DNA of 17,646 nt from JAYZVT01 sp050248375 (GCA_050248375.1 JBFWSL010000042.1:1-17646), one strand, 5' to 3'. Positions 1 to 10,939 are shown, counted from the stretch's first letter. Numbers and translations are program-made. Notes: generated by a model not told the origin, from the letters alone.

Positions 1-135
1 GGTCCGGTCGATCAAAACGGCGCGGGCCACGTGCTTGACGGGTCTGACATGGAGCCACTGACCGACGAGTTCGAGATCATCATGTAGGTCCAAAACCGGC
101 TGCAAGAGCTTTTTGATCTGGCGCTTGGTGGTCAA
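1..135 (-). CDS. Partial small protein coupled to the nuclease-like gene; possible immunity/partner protein
   Basis: An open frame of 45 codons without a stop runs off the left edge. It begins at TTG (135-133), which overlaps the TGA stop (134-132) of the upstream gene as TTGA, the usual geometry of translationally coupled genes. No ATG or GTG start is available nearby and the Shine-Dalgarno is weak (only a GAG in CCGAGCAAACG), which fits dependence on re-initiation. The visible residues start TTKRQIKKLL and continue with charged and hydrophobic alternation (DLHDDLELVGQWL, then PVKHVARAVLIDR), with no signal peptide or membrane segment. I do not recognise the family. Being the gene immediately downstream of a putative nuclease effector, an immunity role is the natural inference, but it rests on position only. 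The C-terminal part is outside the window. Confidence 0.55.
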   Translation of the reverse strand, partial: MTTKRQIKKLLQPVLDLHDDLELVGQWLHVRPVKHVARAVLIDRT

Positions 136-548
136 CGTTTGCTCGGTTTTGTCTGGATGATGATAATCCGATTGGTTTCGGGGTAGGCTCCGTAAACGTT
201 TTTCATGATTTCACTGACCCTGCGCTCCGTGAGTTTAGCATCGCCTGTCTTGATGTCGTACGCGCAGACGACCCCATTGCCGACCCGTTCAAGCACGTCG
301 ATGCGAATAGACCCTCTCTTGCCATACCCCTCTTCTTCACCTTTCAAGAGAGACACTTCGGCGCGAAAGTTCGGATCATGGAGGTCTCGGATCTGATTTC
401 TGAGATTCGTATGAACCAGCGTGCCGAAGACAGCGGGCGGGAGCGTCTTGCCCCCTGCCTTGTTCACAGCCGCCACTGCACGGTCGGTCCGGCTCTGCAC
501 TTCCGGGTGGCGCGGGCAGGCGGTATCCACCTCGTCCCGGTCGAGCAT
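132..548 (-). CDS. Putative PD-(D/E)XK nuclease effector, C-terminal domain (probably 5'-truncated)
   Basis: The 138-residue product has the signature order of a PD-(D/E)XK nuclease-like fold. There is a helix with FGTLVHTNLRNQI (41-53), a Glu in AEVSLL (E64), an Asp in SIRIDVLE (D84) and then AYDIKTG (D98-x-K100), followed by a helix and a final beta strand RIIIIQTKP. E64, D84, D98 and K100 would be the metal-binding and catalytic set. There is no signal peptide. Such domains commonly sit at the C-terminus of secreted or contact-dependent effectors, with the immunity gene just downstream; here a coupled gene follows through a TTGA overlap. The ATG at 548 is the only conventional start, but the same frame stays open to 707 with protein-like sequence, so the ATG is probably internal to a longer ancestral gene. 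Base composition is visibly less GC-rich than the neighbours, suggesting transfer. The nuclease call is from motif pattern only. Confidence 0.55.
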   Translation of the reverse strand: MLDRDEVDTACPRHPEVQSRTDRAVAAVNKAGGKTLPPAVFGTLVHTNLRNQIRDLHDPNFRAEVSLLKGEEEGYGKRGSIRIDVLERVGNGVVCAYDIKTGDAKLTERRVSEIMKNVYGAYPETNRIIIIQTKPSKR

Positions 549-707
549 ACCGACGAAGCCGAGTTCAAGGCCGCCGGGGTCGGAGGGTGCGTAGTCGTAG
601 GCATTGAAGCCCAGAACGGCCAGCCCGCCGGCGCTGTTGCGGGTTGAGAGCCACGTATAGAGCGTGAGCCCAAGCTCAATGGTGGCCGCCGCTGGAGCCG
701 CCGGCGG
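549..707 (-). pseudogene. In-frame upstream remnant of the nuclease-like gene
   Basis: Upstream of the ATG at 548 the same minus-strand frame stays open for 53 codons before a TGA at 710-708. It reads as plausible protein: a proline/alanine-rich start, then ELGLTLYTWLSTRNS, then GLAVLGFNAYDYAP and GGLELGFVG. It contains no ATG, GTG or TTG; only CTG and ATT codons are present. The TGA lies 7 nt past the cobW stop codon. The simplest reading is that the effector gene lost its 5' part by a rearrangement next to cobW. A rare start (CTG near 614-623) cannot be excluded. Confidence 0.45.
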
Positions 708-717
708 TCAGGCGACC

Positions 718-1950
<1,233 letters not shown>

Positions 1951-1982
1951 CTGCCGATCTCCTCGCAGTTTGGATCGACAGT

Positions 1983-2001
1983 AATGTTACAACATAACAT
2001 T
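1983..2001 (-). promoter_or_regulatory. Zur-type operator
   Basis: On the minus strand this reads AATGTTATGTTGTAACATT: two exact 7-bp inverted arms (AATGTTA / TAACATT) around 5 bp. This is very close to the established proteobacterial Zur consensus GAAATGTTATANTATAACATTTC. It lies 33 bp upstream of the cobW start, downstream of its -35 hexamer, where a bound repressor would block transcription. It predicts derepression under zinc limitation. Confidence 0.82.
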
Positions 2002-2010
2002 TTATGTCAA
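1984..2010 (-). promoter_or_regulatory. Probable cobW promoter
   Basis: A perfect TTGACA lies at 2010-2005 on the minus strand. The best -10 candidate is TAACAT (1989-1984) with a short 15-nt spacer; ATTACT (1985-1980) with a 19-nt spacer is an alternative. Both overlap the Zur-type palindrome, so polymerase and repressor would compete. The -35 is clear and the -10 is uncertain. Confidence 0.55.
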
Positions 2011-2220
2011 GAGGGCCGTCCGCGAAGGTGGAGGAAATGATCGGTATGCGAAGGCTGATTTCCCTGGCCGGCCGTGTCGAGGTGTCGGCCTCGCTGGGCA
2101 GCACCTCGGCCCGGCCGGGCGCAACTGTGAGCCAGTGCTCTCCAACCCCACTCGGCCCGCGCATTCGCCCCATGCCTCCGCTATTCTCCGCGGCGACATA
2201 TGCAATGAGGGGAGCGAACG

Positions 2221-3117
2221 ATGCCCTACGCTACGAATGACGGCGTGAAGATTTATTACGAGGAGACCGGCGAGGGGACGCCGATCCTGTTCCTGCACGA
2301 GTTTCTCGGCAACCACGAGAACTGGCGCGACCAGATGCGCTATTTCGGGCGCGGCTACCGTTGCGTGACCATGGCGGCGCGGGGCTTCCCGCCCTCGGAC
2401 GCGCCCGAGGACGAGAGCGCCTACAGCCAGGACATCTTCACCGCCGACGCCTTCGCGGTTGCCGATCTTCTCGGCATCGGGCGCGCCCATTTGGTGGGCC
2501 TGAGCATGGGGGCCTACACGGCGCTGGACATGGCGGTGAAGCGCCCGGACTTCGCTATCTCGGTGGTGGCGGCGAGCGGTGCGTCGGGCGGCAACAGGCC
2601 GACGCGGGAAGGTTTCGAGGTGGAGACGCGCGCCGTCGCCAAGCAGCTCGAGAAGATGACGGAGATGCCGGCGGAAGCCATGGCTTCGGGGCCGACGCGC
2701 GTGCATGTGATACGCAAGGACCGCATCGCGTGGGAGGCGAATGTGGCCGACCTGACGAAGCGTTCGCCGCAGGTAGCGGCGAAGACGCTGCGGCAGGTGC
2801 AGGTGGGCCGCACGCCGGTGTTCGCCCGCGAGGCGGAGCTGCGCGCCATGGCGACGCCGGTGCTGCTGATGGCAGGCGACGAGGACGAGTCCTGCATCGA
2901 CGTGAACATCTACCTCAAGCGGCTGATGCCCTCGGCGCAGCTCGTGATGTTCCCCGATTGCGGGCATGTGCTCCACCTGGAGGAGCCGGCGCTGTTCAAC
3001 CGATTCGTGGAGCGGTTCCTGACCTCGGTCGAGCGTGGCGTGTGGCGGCCGCGCGATCCCGCCACCATGCCCGGCAAGGGCGGAGCGACGGCGGTCGGGA
3101 TCGGGGCGAAGGATTAG
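2221..3117 (+). CDS. Alpha/beta hydrolase
   Basis: The 298-residue protein is a soluble alpha/beta-hydrolase fold enzyme. The oxyanion segment is FLHEFLG (24-30), the nucleophile elbow is GLSMG (Ser95), the acid is in AGDEDE (Asp220 or Asp222) and the histidine is in DCGHVLHLEEP (His249). The opening YATNDGVKIYYEETGEGTPI is typical of the 3-oxoadipate enol-lactonase/epoxide-hydrolase-like branch, but substrate cannot be assigned. No signal peptide is present. The C-terminus beyond about 270 (VWRPRDPATMPGKGG...) is an unstructured-looking extension past the usual end of the fold. The start is supported by GAGGGGAG upstream of ATG. It is transcribed divergently from cobW and ends before a REP hairpin pair. 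Confidence 0.88.
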   Translation: MPYATNDGVKIYYEETGEGTPILFLHEFLGNHENWRDQMRYFGRGYRCVTMAARGFPPSDAPEDESAYSQDIFTADAFAVADLLGIGRAHLVGLSMGAYTALDMAVKRPDFAISVVAASGASGGNRPTREGFEVETRAVAKQLEKMTEMPAEAMASGPTRVHVIRKDRIAWEANVADLTKRSPQVAAKTLRQVQVGRTPVFAREAELRAMATPVLLMAGDEDESCIDVNIYLKRLMPSAQLVMFPDCGHVLHLEEPALFNRFVERFLTSVERGVWRPRDPATMPGKGGATAVGIGAKD

Positions 3118-3155
3118 GGCTCCACCGGGGCGGCGATGCCGCCAGCGGTCTCCGT

Positions 3156-3241
3156 GTAGCCCGCATGAAGCGAAGCGGAATGCGGGGCGACCGTGCGCTG
3201 TTCGGCTCCTCCCGGATTCCGCTTCGCTCCATCCGGGCTAC
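3156..3241. repeat. Inverted pair of REP-type hairpins (REPIN/BIME-like)
   Basis: Two copies of a roughly 31-bp element face each other. The left copy (3156-3186) starts GTAGCCCGCATGAAGCG. The right copy (3211-3241) is its inverted relative and ends CGCTCCATCCGGGCTAC. Each copy is itself a hairpin: CCCGCAT/ATGCGGG (3160-3166 with 3180-3186) and CCCGGAT/ATCCGGG (3211-3217 with 3231-3237), around a conserved GAAGCGAAGCGGA-type loop. The stem differences between copies are compensatory (C-G versus G-C). The whole unit can also fold as one long cruciform. It lies between the convergent ends of the hydrolase and msrB genes and may act as a bidirectional transcript end. Confidence 0.85.
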
Positions 3242-3306
3242 GCTCAACCATGCGCGTGAGTACGGACGCGGTGCGCCGCGTGCCCATGCCGTCAGGCTGT
3301 CCGCCC

Positions 3307-3813
3307 TTATCCCTGTCCGCCGCCGCCGGCCGGCCTGAAGGTCAGGGCCAGGCCGTTGATGCAGTGGCGTTTGCCGGTAGGCTGCGGTCCGTCGTCGAAG
3401 ACATGGCCGAAATGGCCGCCGCAGCGGCGGCAATGTACCTCGGTGCGCGGGAAGATGAGCTGGAAGTCCGTCTTCGTGCGCACGGCGTCCGGCAGCGACT
3501 GGGTGAAGCTCGGCCAGCCTGTGCCGCTGTCATACTTGTCCTTCGAGGCATAGACCGGCAGGTCGCAGCCGGCGCAATGGAAGTTGCCCTCGCGCTTCTC
3601 GTTGTTCAGCGGGCTGGTGTGGGGCGGTTCTGTCGCCTCGTGGCGCAGCACGGCGTACTGGTCCGGCGTGAGCAGCTTCTTCCACTCGGCGTCGGTGCGG
3701 GTCACCTCGAAGGTCTCCGAGGCAGCGTCGGCATGTCCGCCGAACAGCCGGGACAGGCCCAGCGCGCCCGCCGCGGCGCCGGCCATCAGCAGGATGTTTC
3801 GTCTCGTGGTCAT
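3307..3813 (-). CDS. msrB: Tat-exported peptide-methionine (R)-S-oxide reductase MsrB
   Basis: The 168-residue protein reduces the R epimer of methionine sulfoxide in oxidised proteins. The N-terminus MTTRRNILLMAGAAAGALGL is a twin-arginine signal, with a likely cleavage after ADA near residue 30, so it acts outside the cytoplasm. The MsrB domain carries the zinc cysteines in CAGC (80, 83) and CRRC (128, 131), the SGTGWPSF and GGHFGHVF blocks, and the catalytic Cys151 in GKRHCINGLAL. The SGTGWPSF block has Thr where many MsrBs have the resolving Cys, so regeneration probably uses another thiol. AGGGAG precedes the ATG with about 7 nt spacing. It is divergent from the methionine-cycle operon; the 179-bp gap holds that operon's promoter. 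The electron donor system (MsrPQ, thioredoxin-like) is not in the window. Confidence 0.94.
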   Translation of the reverse strand: MTTRRNILLMAGAAAGALGLSRLFGGHADAASETFEVTRTDAEWKKLLTPDQYAVLRHEATEPPHTSPLNNEKREGNFHCAGCDLPVYASKDKYDSGTGWPSFTQSLPDAVRTKTDFQLIFPRTEVHCRRCGGHFGHVFDDGPQPTGKRHCINGLALTFRPAGGGGQG

Positions 3814-3918
3814 GGTGCACTCCCTGGGCGGCGCTGCCGCATTTTCCGAGCCTGGCCGCCTGTTTCGCGGTGTCTGCCCCTATTACGCCCGAGGACGGGG
3901 ATCGGATGCAAATAGGAC

Positions 3919-3946
3919 TTGACGTATAAAGATATCTTTATATCTT
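3919..3946 (+). promoter_or_regulatory. Probable promoter of the arsR-metF-metH operon
   Basis: TTGACG (3919-3924) and TATCTT (3941-3946) form a -35/-10 pair with a 16-bp spacer. The spacer is almost wholly the 18-bp palindrome at 3925-3942. The implied transcription start near 3953 leaves a leader of about 40 nt, too short for a SAM or cobalamin riboswitch, so control is likely at initiation. Confidence 0.6.
3925..3942. promoter_or_regulatory. 18-bp perfect palindromic operator, probable site of the ArsR-type regulator
   Basis: TATAAAGATATCTTTATA is an exact palindrome centred between -35 and -10 of the methionine operon. An ATATCTTT direct repeat continues to its right (3932-3939 and 3940-3947). 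Position and symmetry suit a dimeric winged-helix repressor, and the gene immediately downstream encodes one. It resembles what is known of SahR-type control of methionine-cycle genes in proteobacteria; identity with that motif needs a regulon comparison. Confidence 0.75.
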
Positions 3947-3992
3947 TCGGTCAAATTGCGGCCCGGTCCAGGGCCGCTGAACGAGCAGACAC

Positions 3993-5003
3993 ATGGTCAG
4001 GCGTCTTTCCACTCCGCAATTGCTCTCCGGGCTCAAGGCCGCGGGCGAATCCACGCGCCTGCGCCTGCTGGCGTTGCTGGCGGGGGGCGAGCTGAACGTG
4101 AAGGACCTGACGCGCGTACTCGGCCAGAGCCAGCCGCGCATCAGCCGCCATCTCAAGCTTCTCCAGGAGGCGGGGCTCATCGAACGGTCCCGCGAGGGAA
4201 GCTGGGTCTATTTCCGCATTGCCGAGAGTGGCGGGCCGGCGGAGCTGGCGCGGTCCATCATCGGGGCGGTGGACGGGGACGACGCGATCATCGCCGGGGA
4301 CCGCGCGCGCGCCAGTGCGGTGAAATCCGAACGGGCGGAGGCCGCGCAGGCCTATTTCCGCGCTCATGCGGCGGAATGGGACCGCATCCGCGCCCTGCAC
4401 CTGGCGGAGGAGCAGGTGGAAGCCGCCATCGTGGAAGCCATGGGCGAGGGGCCTTTCAACCTGCTGGTCGATCTGGGCACCGGCACGGGCCGCATCCTCG
4501 AATTGCTCGGGCCGGGCGCGAAGCGCGGCATAGGCATCGACGCCAACCGCGACATGCTCGCCTATGCGCGCGACAAGCTGGAGCGGGCGGGGCTGAGCCA
4601 CTGCCATGTGCGGCAGGGCGACATCTTCTCCATCGCCCTGCCCGACGGCGCGGCGGACGCGGTGGTGCTGCATCAGGTGCTGCACTATCTCGAGGATCCC
4701 GCCAATGCGCTGCGCGAGGCCGCGCGCATTCTGGCTCCGGGCGGGCGGCTGCTGGTGGTGGATTTCGCCCCGCACGAGCTGGAGTTCCTGCGCGACGAGC
4801 ATGCGCACCGGCGTCTCGGTTTCCCGGCGCAGCAGGTCAGCCAGTGGATCGCCGACGCGGGCCTGAAACTCTCGGGTCATCGCGATCTCGCTCCCGGCAA
4901 GGGTGCGGGCCGGAAACTCACGGTGTCGCTGTGGATCGGCGAGCGGGCGGAGGAAACGCTGTCCGCGCGCAAGTCCCGCGGCGTATTGGAGGCTGCGCGC
5001 TAG
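3993..5003 (+). CDS. ArsR-family regulator fused to a class I SAM-dependent methyltransferase domain (SahR-like)
   Basis: The 336-residue protein has an N-terminal winged helix (about 5-80; recognition helix SQPRISRHLKLLQEAGLIER) and a C-terminal Rossmann methyltransferase fold. That fold shows motif I LVDLGTGTG (158-166), GIGIDAN (180-185) and later VVLHQVLHYLEDP and LAPGGRLLVVDF. The metal-binding ELCVCDL of ArsR/SmtB metal sensors is replaced by ELNVKDL, so it should not sense metal. The SAM domain more plausibly senses SAM or S-adenosylhomocysteine. It is the first gene of the met operon, directly downstream of an 18-bp palindrome, and its stop codon abuts the metF ATG. Autoregulation and repression of metF-metH is the inference. 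Enzymatic methyltransfer (ubiquinone/menaquinone-like annotation) is a less likely alternative. The Shine-Dalgarno is weak. Confidence 0.85.
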   Translation: MVRRLSTPQLLSGLKAAGESTRLRLLALLAGGELNVKDLTRVLGQSQPRISRHLKLLQEAGLIERSREGSWVYFRIAESGGPAELARSIIGAVDGDDAIIAGDRARASAVKSERAEAAQAYFRAHAAEWDRIRALHLAEEQVEAAIVEAMGEGPFNLLVDLGTGTGRILELLGPGAKRGIGIDANRDMLAYARDKLERAGLSHCHVRQGDIFSIALPDGAADAVVLHQVLHYLEDPANALREAARILAPGGRLLVVDFAPHELEFLRDEHAHRRLGFPAQQVSQWIADAGLKLSGHRDLAPGKGAGRKLTVSLWIGERAEETLSARKSRGVLEAAR

Positions 5004-5912
5004 ATGTTTCAGTCCCGCGACAGGTACGGTCAGAACGGAGAGACGCTGAAGGTGTCCTTCGAGTTCTTCCCGCCGAAGACGGACAGGATGGAGGAGGGGC
5101 TCTGGCGCTCGATCAGCCGCCTTGCGCCGCTGAGCCCGAATTTCGTCTCGGTCACCTATGGCGCCGACGGCTCCACGCGCGAGCGCACCCACAACACGGT
5201 GGCGCGCATCCTGAAGGAAACCGCGCTGCGGCCGGCGGCGCATCTCACCTGCGTGTCGGCGGCGCGGGACGAGGTGGACGCCATCATCCGCTCCTACTGG
5301 GATCTGGGCGTGCGCCATCTGGTGGCGCTGCGCGGCGATCCGCAGGGGGGCATCGGCACGCGCTATGCGCCGCATCCGCAAGGCTACGCCAACGCGGCGG
5401 AACTGGTGGCCGGCATCCGCAAGATCGCGGATTTCGAGATTTCGGTGTCGGCCTATCCGGAAAAGCATCCCGAGAGCGCGACGGTGGAAGCCGATCTCGA
5501 CATGCTGCAGGCGAAGGTGGATGCGGGCGCCAACCGGGCGATCACCCAGTTCTTCTTCGATAACGACCTGTATTACCGCTACATGGACCGGGTGCTGGCG
5601 CGCGGCATCTCCGTGCCGGTGACGCCGGGCATCATCCCGATCCACAATTTCAAGCAGATTTCCGCTTTTGCGGGGCGTTGCGGCACGCATATGCCAAGCC
5701 GCATCGCCCACCGTTTCGAGGGGCTGGAGAACGATCCCGAGACGCTGAAGCTGGTGGCCGCGACGGTGGCCGCCGAACAGGTGATGGGGCTGGCGGCGCA
5801 GGGCGTGACGGAGTTCCATTTCTACACGCTCAACCGTGCCGACCTGGTCTACGCCATCTGCCACCTTCTCGGGCTGCGGCCGGTGCCGGCTGCGAAGGAG
5901 TCCGCGGCATGA
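5004..5912 (+). CDS. metF: 5,10-methylenetetrahydrofolate reductase
   Basis: The 302-residue FAD-dependent TIM-barrel enzyme reduces 5,10-methylene-THF to 5-methyl-THF, the methyl donor for MetH. Family landmarks are VSFEFFPPKT with the catalytic Glu20, FVSVTYGADGS (48-57), HLVALRGDP (105-113), ITQFFFDN and the PGIIPI segment; the end, GVTEFHFYTLNRADL, is typical. Length matches the bacterial single-domain form with no SAM-regulatory extension. Its ATG follows the regulator's TAG with no gap, and its stop overlaps the next start as ATGA, so translation is coupled through the operon. The function is clear from sequence; regulation is inferred from the shared upstream operator. Confidence 0.96.
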   Translation: MFQSRDRYGQNGETLKVSFEFFPPKTDRMEEGLWRSISRLAPLSPNFVSVTYGADGSTRERTHNTVARILKETALRPAAHLTCVSAARDEVDAIIRSYWDLGVRHLVALRGDPQGGIGTRYAPHPQGYANAAELVAGIRKIADFEISVSAYPEKHPESATVEADLDMLQAKVDAGANRAITQFFFDNDLYYRYMDRVLARGISVPVTPGIIPIHNFKQISAFAGRCGTHMPSRIAHRFEGLENDPETLKLVAATVAAEQVMGLAAQGVTEFHFYTLNRADLVYAICHLLGLRPVPAAKESAA

Positions 5913-6970
5913 CACGCGACGAACGCATCGCGGCCCTGAAGCAGGCCGCCACCGAGCGCATCCTGATCCTGGACGGGGCCATGGGCACCATGATCCAGAA
6001 ATACAGGCTGGACGAGGCTGGCTATCGCGGCGAGCGCTTCAAGGATCACGGCCACGACCTGAAGGGCGACAATGACCTGCTGGTGCTGACGCAGCCGCAG
6101 GTGATCCGGGAAATCCACGAGGCGTTCCTGGACGCGGGCGCCGACATCATCGAGACCAATACCTTCAACGCCACGACCATCTCGCAGGCCGACTACAAGC
6201 TCGAGCCCATCGCCTACGAGATCAACGTCGCGGCGGCCAGGCTGGCCCGCGAGGCCGCCGACGCCTTCACGGCGAAGACGCCGGATAAGCCGCGCTTCGT
6301 GGCGGGCGCCATCGGGCCGACCAACCGCACGGCCTCCATCTCGCCCGACGTGAACAATCCCGGCTACCGCAATGTCAGCTTCGACGAGCTTGTCGAAGCC
6401 TACGCGGAGCAGACGCGCGGGCTGATCGAGGGCGGCGCCGACGCCATCCTGATCGAGACCGTATTCGACACGCTGAACGCGAAAGCCGCCGGCTTCGCGG
6501 TCAGGAAAGTCTTCGACGAGCTGGGCTTCGAATTGCCGCTGATGCTGTCGGGCACCGTCACCGACCTGTCTGGCCGCAACCTCTCCGGCCAGACGCCGGA
6601 GGCGTTCTGGTATTCGCTGAAGCACCTGCGGCCGTTCTCCGTCGGCATGAACTGCGCTTTCGGCGCGGAGCAGTTGCGTCCGGCTGTCGCCGATATCGCG
6701 GCGGTGGCCGATACGCTGATCAGCGCCTATCCCAATGCCGGGCTGCCGAACGAACTCGGCGAGTATGACGAGACGGCGGAAGAGTTCGCGCCGAAGCTGG
6801 GCGCCTGGGCGAAGGACGGCCTGGTCAACATCGTCGGCGGGTGCTGCGGCACGACGCCCGGCCATATCCGCGCGCTGGCCGGGGCGGTCGCCCCCTACAA
6901 GCCGCGCAAGGTGCCGCAGGTCGACCACAAGCTGCGCCTGTCCGGGCTGGAACCCCTGATTCACGCGTAG
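5909..6970 (+). CDS. metH: Methionine synthase, homocysteine-binding part (split MetH, N-terminal)
   Basis: The 353-residue protein corresponds to the first module of cobalamin-dependent methionine synthase. This is the zinc TIM barrel that activates homocysteine. It starts ILILDGAMGTMIQ (18-30), contains ETNTFNAT (82-89) and carries the three zinc cysteines in GMNCAFGA (Cys249) and GGCCGTTP (Cys312, Cys313). It ends at LRLSGLEPL, the linker just before the folate module in full-length MetH, and then IHA and a TAG. The start is fixed by the ATGA overlap with metF. The next gene supplies the remaining domains in the same frame, 33 nt later. The two products presumably form one enzyme. It could alternatively be annotated as a stand-alone homocysteine S-methyltransferase, but the neighbour makes the split-MetH reading much stronger. 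Confidence 0.93.
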   Translation: MTRDERIAALKQAATERILILDGAMGTMIQKYRLDEAGYRGERFKDHGHDLKGDNDLLVLTQPQVIREIHEAFLDAGADIIETNTFNATTISQADYKLEPIAYEINVAAARLAREAADAFTAKTPDKPRFVAGAIGPTNRTASISPDVNNPGYRNVSFDELVEAYAEQTRGLIEGGADAILIETVFDTLNAKAAGFAVRKVFDELGFELPLMLSGTVTDLSGRNLSGQTPEAFWYSLKHLRPFSVGMNCAFGAEQLRPAVADIAAVADTLISAYPNAGLPNELGEYDETAEEFAPKLGAWAKDGLVNIVGGCCGTTPGHIRALAGAVAPYKPRKVPQVDHKLRLSGLEPLIHA

Positions 6971-7003
6971 GCCCAACTCCCGGACCAAGAAGAACGAAGA
7001 ACA

Positions 7004-9678
<2,675 letters not shown>

Positions 9679-9682
<4 letters not shown>

Positions 9683-10860
9683 GCGGCGTGCTCGACATCG
9701 CCCGGCTGCGCGCCGACACGCCGGGAACCCAGCATTGCATTCATCTGAACAACGCCGGGGCGGCGCTGATGCCGAAGCCGGTGATAGAGGCCGTCGAGGC
9801 CCATTTCGCCCATGAGGCGAGGGTGGGCGGCCATGCCGCCGCCGCCGCCCGTCACGACGATCTGGAGGCGGTCTATGTCTCGGTGGCGCGGCTGATCAAC
9901 GCCTCGCCCGACGAGATCGCCTATGTGGACAGCAACACGCGCGCCTGGCAGCTCGCCTTCTACGGACTGCCTTTCGGCGAGGGCGACCGCATCCTCACCT
10001 CGCGGGCGGAATATGGCGCGAACTATGTCGCCTTCCTGCATATGCGCAAGCGCACCGGCTGCGTCATCGAGGTGATCCCGGACGACGGTGACGGGGTCAC
10101 GGACCCGCGGGCACTGGAGAAGATGATCGACGGCCGCGTGAAGCTGATCGCGGTTACCTGGCTGCCGACCAATGGCGGCCTGATCAACCCGGCGGCGGAG
10201 ATCGGCAAGGTCGCCCGCCGGCACGGCATCACCTATCTGGTCGATGCCTGCCAGGCCGTGGGCCAGATGCCGGTGGACGTGGAGGCGCTGGGCTGTGACT
10301 TCCTCACCGGGGCCGGCCGCAAATGGCTGCGCGGTCCCCGCAGCACCGCCTTCCTGTATGTGCGCAGGTCCATGCTGGAGAAGGCCGAACCGGCGATGAT
10401 CGACAACACGGGCGCCAGATGGACCAGCCCGGAGAGCTATGAATTGCTGCCGACGGCGCGCCGCTACGAGCAGTTCGAGAGCGCTCCGGCGCTGCGTCTC
10501 GGGCTCGGCCAGGCGGCCGGTTACGCCCTCGGCCTCGGCATCGAAAACATCAGAAAGAGCGTGGGAGCGATCTCTTCGCACTTGCGAGACGAATTGAAAA
10601 AAATCCCGGGCATAACCCTCCGGGACAAGGGCAGGGAGCTTTCCGGCCTGGTGACCTTCAGCCACGAGGCCCGGCCGGCGGACGCACTCAAATCGGTGCT
10701 CGCCAGGGCGGGGATCAACTGTTCGGTGTCGAAACCGGACGGGGCCCTGCTCGACGCACGGGCGAGGGCGCTGCCCGACCTGCTGCGGCTATCGCCCCAT
10801 TGCTACAACACCGAGGCCGAGCTGGAGACCTGCCTGCGCGCCATACGAGACGCGATCTGA
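9679..10860 (+). CDS. Class V aminotransferase-fold PLP enzyme (cysteine desulfurase / C-S lyase-like)
   Basis: The 393-residue fold-type I PLP enzyme begins with IHLNNAGAALMPKPV, typical of class V. It has LTSRAEYGANYVAF, ITYLVDACQAVGQMPVDV (the Asp that pairs with the pyridine nitrogen) and the Schiff-base Lys215 in GAGRKWLRGPRSTAFLYV. The KWLRGPR context matches the branch that includes cysteine desulfurase-like proteins, isopenicillin N epimerase-like enzymes and EgtE-type sulfoxide lyases, so the substrate is open. The start is GTG at 9679, overlapping the metH stop as GTGA and preceded by GGAGG; a second GTG at 9688 is possible. Being last in the methionine operon suggests sulfur amino acid chemistry, by context only. 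No egtB/egtD is present nearby. Confidence 0.85.
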
Positions 10861-10892
10861 GCCCGATTGGATTAACATGCGATAAGTGCATG

Positions 10893-10923
10893 AAAAAAGG
10901 GCCCTGTTACTCGCAGGGCCCTT
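10893..10923. terminator. Hairpin terminator, strong on the minus strand, weaker on plus
   Basis: AAGGGCCCTG (10897-10906) and CAGGGCCCTT (10914-10923) form a perfect 10-bp stem with a 7-nt loop. On the minus strand the stem is followed by TTTTTT (10898-10893), a classical intrinsic terminator for the small gene at 10985-11068. On the plus strand it lies 36 nt after the aminotransferase stop but is followed only by CTTACTTATT, so it is weaker in that direction. Confidence 0.8.
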
Positions 10924-10939
10924 ACTTATTGGCGCTGGC

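Noticed and set aside
3814..3992. SAM or cobalamin riboswitch upstream of the met operon
   Set aside because: The predicted leader is about 40 nt and no conserved aptamer elements are seen; the palindromic operator explains control better.
3951..5915. 654-codon minus-strand frame opposite arsR-metF
   Set aside because: Antisense shadow of high-GC genes; His/Arg/Gln-rich without domains, and the plus-strand genes are unmistakable.
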